NCBI GenBank assembly: GCA_963768075.1
Contig: CAVYHD010000028.1
Location: forward strand, 1-64,000
Origin: QHXW01 sp963768075
Lineage (GTDB): Bacteria; Acidobacteriota; Terriglobia; Bryobacterales; Bryobacteraceae
Length of the DNA: 64,000 nt
Direction: 5' to 3'
Below are positions 62,615 to 64,000 of this stretch, in pieces. Under the pieces are notes generated by a model. That model had not been told where the DNA came from, made no database searches, and saw only the letters and a program-made list of their open reading frames with translations. Position 1 is the stretch's first letter. Each line of letters begins with the position of its first letter. A program made the translations under genes and the position numbers.

Positions 62615-63697
62615 ATGTCTCAAACAAAACTAACATCCCGGCTGGAGTTCCTGGATTGGGCGCGCGGCTTTGGCGCGGTGATCATGCTGCAGGGCCACAC
62701 GTACCATTCCCTGTTGCGGCAGGACCTGCGAACTTCGAGCACTTTTGTGCTGTCCGATTTTCTCGGAGGCATGCCGTCGGCTGTCTTCCTGTTTCTCACC
62801 GGAGTCACGCTGGCGTTTCTGATGGACAGCCGGGAGCGGCAGGGCGTCAAAACGGGCCAGCGTGTGCTCGCATCGCTCAAACGCGCCGGGTACATTCTCG
62901 GACTTGCGTTTCTGGTGCGCCTGCAACTCTGGATGTTTGGTTGGCCGGGAACTGCCTGGACGGATTTGCTGCGCGTGGATGTGCTCAACTGCATGGGCCT
63001 GGCTTTGGCCGTCGTGTCGGTGATGGCGGTTTTCCGAACCGTGGACCGCATCCGCCTCTGCGCGATTTTCGGGGTCGCCATAGCGGCTGCTTCGCCGCTG
63101 GTTTCGGCGCTCGATTGGTCGGGTGTGCATCCCTTGGTAAAGGCCTACATCGCGCCGGATTACGCCTCCTTCGGGTTCTTTCCCTGGGGCGCATTCGTGG
63201 TGTTCGGCGTGAGCCTAGGAAGTTTGATCCGCGTGGCCACGCACGAAGAACTGGAGCGCGCGATGCAATGGCTGGCGGTGATTGGATGCGCGCTGATTGT
63301 GGTTTCTCAGCGCCTTTCGGATCTTCCGTCGCTCTACGGGAAATCCGAATTCTGGCTCAACAGCCCGTTCCTCATCCTCATCAAACTGGGCGTCATCCTG
63401 TTGCTGGTGGCTTTTGCATTCCTATGGAGCAAGCACACGGCCGGAAAATGGAGCTGGGTGCGGCAATTGGGCACGACTTCGCTGCTGGTTTACTGGGTAC
63501 ACATCGAACTCATCTATGGGCGCTGGCTGGGCTTCTGGCACTCCAACCTGACCATCGGTCAATGCACCGTGGGAGTTGTCCTCATGATTGTCGCGATGGT
63601 GCTGCTTTCGCTCGCGCGGACGCATCGCGCGCAGCTGCGTGAGTTTCTGGCCTCGCTACGGCGGCCGCCGGAGCCCGCACGAGTTTCGGGGGATTAA
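62615..63697 (+). CDS. Polytopic membrane acyltransferase-like protein (DUF1624/HGSNAT type)
   Basis: The 360-residue protein has about ten hydrophobic segments. The start RLEFLDWARGFGAVIMLQGH matches heparan-alpha-glucosaminide N-acetyltransferase-like proteins (DUF1624), where a membrane His takes part in acetyl transfer; here the His is in LQGHTYHSLL. Late block TTSLLVYWVHIELIYGRWLG fits too. It probably acylates a cell-envelope sugar. It follows a LolA-like gene by 14 bases. Its stop shares TTAA with the convergent phosphoesterase. Confidence 0.72.
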   Translation: MSQTKLTSRLEFLDWARGFGAVIMLQGHTYHSLLRQDLRTSSTFVLSDFLGGMPSAVFLFLTGVTLAFLMDSRERQGVKTGQRVLASLKRAGYILGLAFLVRLQLWMFGWPGTAWTDLLRVDVLNCMGLALAVVSVMAVFRTVDRIRLCAIFGVAIAAASPLVSALDWSGVHPLVKAYIAPDYASFGFFPWGAFVVFGVSLGSLIRVATHEELERAMQWLAVIGCALIVVSQRLSDLPSLYGKSEFWLNSPFLILIKLGVILLLVAFAFLWSKHTAGKWSWVRQLGTTSLLVYWVHIELIYGRWLGFWHSNLTIGQCTVGVVLMIVAMVLLSLARTHRAQLREFLASLRRPPEPARVSGD

Positions 63698-64000
63698 GGC
63701 TTCAAGTCGAAGGAATCGATCACGTCGCCGTTGATCGACACGGCCTCGGCGTGGGCTGATTTGCCCGTCACTTTCACCGCGACGAAGTTCTCGATGCTCA
63801 TCACTTTTTGTGTGATTCCCGCGGGCGGCTTATCCACGTCGTAGAGCGGGGCGCCACCGCCGCCGCTGACGACATAGTGCACGCCATTCTTCAGGTAGTG
63901 CTGGTAATTGTGATCGTGGCCGAACAGCGCCGCGGTCACGTGCTCCTTCTCAAACAGCGGCATGAGGGCGGTCATGTGCGGATTGTCCCCCTGACGCCGC
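63694..64000 (-). CDS. Calcineurin-like metallophosphoesterase, C-terminal part (partial)
   Basis: The last 102 codons lie in the window; the gene runs past the right edge. FGHDHNYQHYLKNGVHYV is the final metal-binding block (GHDHxY) of purple-acid-phosphatase-like enzymes, followed by VVSGGGGAPLYDV, the usual block after it. Upstream in frame GVRGDNPHMTALM is visible. The tail (AEAVSINGDVIDSFDLKP) resembles an added beta domain. Substrate unknown; a secreted phosphatase is likely. Confidence 0.8.
   Translation of the reverse strand, partial: RRQGDNPHMTALMPLFEKEHVTAALFGHDHNYQHYLKNGVHYVVSGGGGAPLYDVDKPPAGITQKVMSIENFVAVKVTGKSAHAEAVSINGDVIDSFDLKP

Noticed and set aside
1..64000. CRISPR arrays, tRNA, rRNA, insertion sequences
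   Set aside because: No regularly spaced repeats, cloverleaf, rRNA-like stretch or transposase frame was seen in either strand by eye.

Overview
The window looks like a genome fragment of an uncultivated Acidobacteriota bacterium, probably Bryobacterales/Solibacter-like. Coding is dense and GC-rich. The clearest lineage markers are a VWFA-related protein of the acidobacterial type, a secreted beta-propeller ending in the Solibacter-type C-terminal domain, an FG-GAP/ASPIC-UnbV (CRTAC1-like) protein, a futalosine-pathway MqnD and many orphan exported proteins. The assignment rests on reading protein families by eye, not on a database search.

The first 5.7 kb does not fit the rest. It holds the end of a phage terminase large subunit and alphaproteobacterial-style hopanoid genes: an HpnL-like remnant, a diiron ferritin-like protein, HpnM, HpnI and a truncated HpnN. 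Near base 5705 the HpnN frame fuses without a stop to the end of a zinc alcohol dehydrogenase that belongs to the following genes. This is either an assembly chimera or a recombination scar. Many genes across the window are broken by one- or two-base indels although the protein homology continues in another frame: amtB, glnD, glyS, cstA, tssK, the DUF4139 gene, hom, the esterase and the hopanoid genes. These housekeeping genes cannot all be pseudogenes, so sequencing or assembly error is the likely cause. I annotate such genes as whole loci and note the shifts.

Layout after the junction: alcohol dehydrogenase and a two-domain esterase (5.7-8.8 kb); VWFA protein; an overlapping molybdopterin oxidoreductase / lipoprotein / GT-C-like membrane protein operon (9.9-14.4 kb); DksA-like regulator, PgeF-like protein and a lone NuoB (14.6-16.3 kb); the beta-propeller protein (16.7-19.4 kb); a motility control operon flbD-motA-motB-fliW-csrA (22.0-19.4 kb); FG-GAP protein and exported cupin; the nitrogen operon amtB-glnK-glnD (24.5-28.6 kb); 2Fe-2S ferredoxin; an SRA-HNH modification-dependent nuclease between 22-bp direct repeats (29.3-30.2 kb); an ABC exporter with a lipoprotein (30.1-32.8 kb); amidohydrolase, exported O-methyltransferase, cytochrome c; recO-glyQ-glyS-ppdK (42.1-35.7 kb); an ECF sigma / anti-sigma / DUF4252 operon (45.1-42.7 kb); a methyltransferase; three unknown proteins followed by cstA-ybdD (50.1-46.6 kb); mqnD and a HEAT-repeat protein; an orphan type VI secretion tssK (53.8-55.2 kb); an exported PLP enzyme, a lone receiver protein, YjbQ, DUF4139, homoserine dehydrogenase, FAA hydrolase, and a cell-envelope trio (61.5-63.7 kb). 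The window ends inside a metallophosphoesterase.

Two general patterns stand out. Many genes that start a transcription unit have a TANNNT -10 box 6-9 bases before the start codon, which suggests leaderless transcripts. Neighbouring genes overlap heavily, and convergent genes end almost base to base (shared stops TGATCA and TTAA), which leaves little room for intrinsic terminators. No rRNA, tRNA, CRISPR array or insertion sequence was seen.
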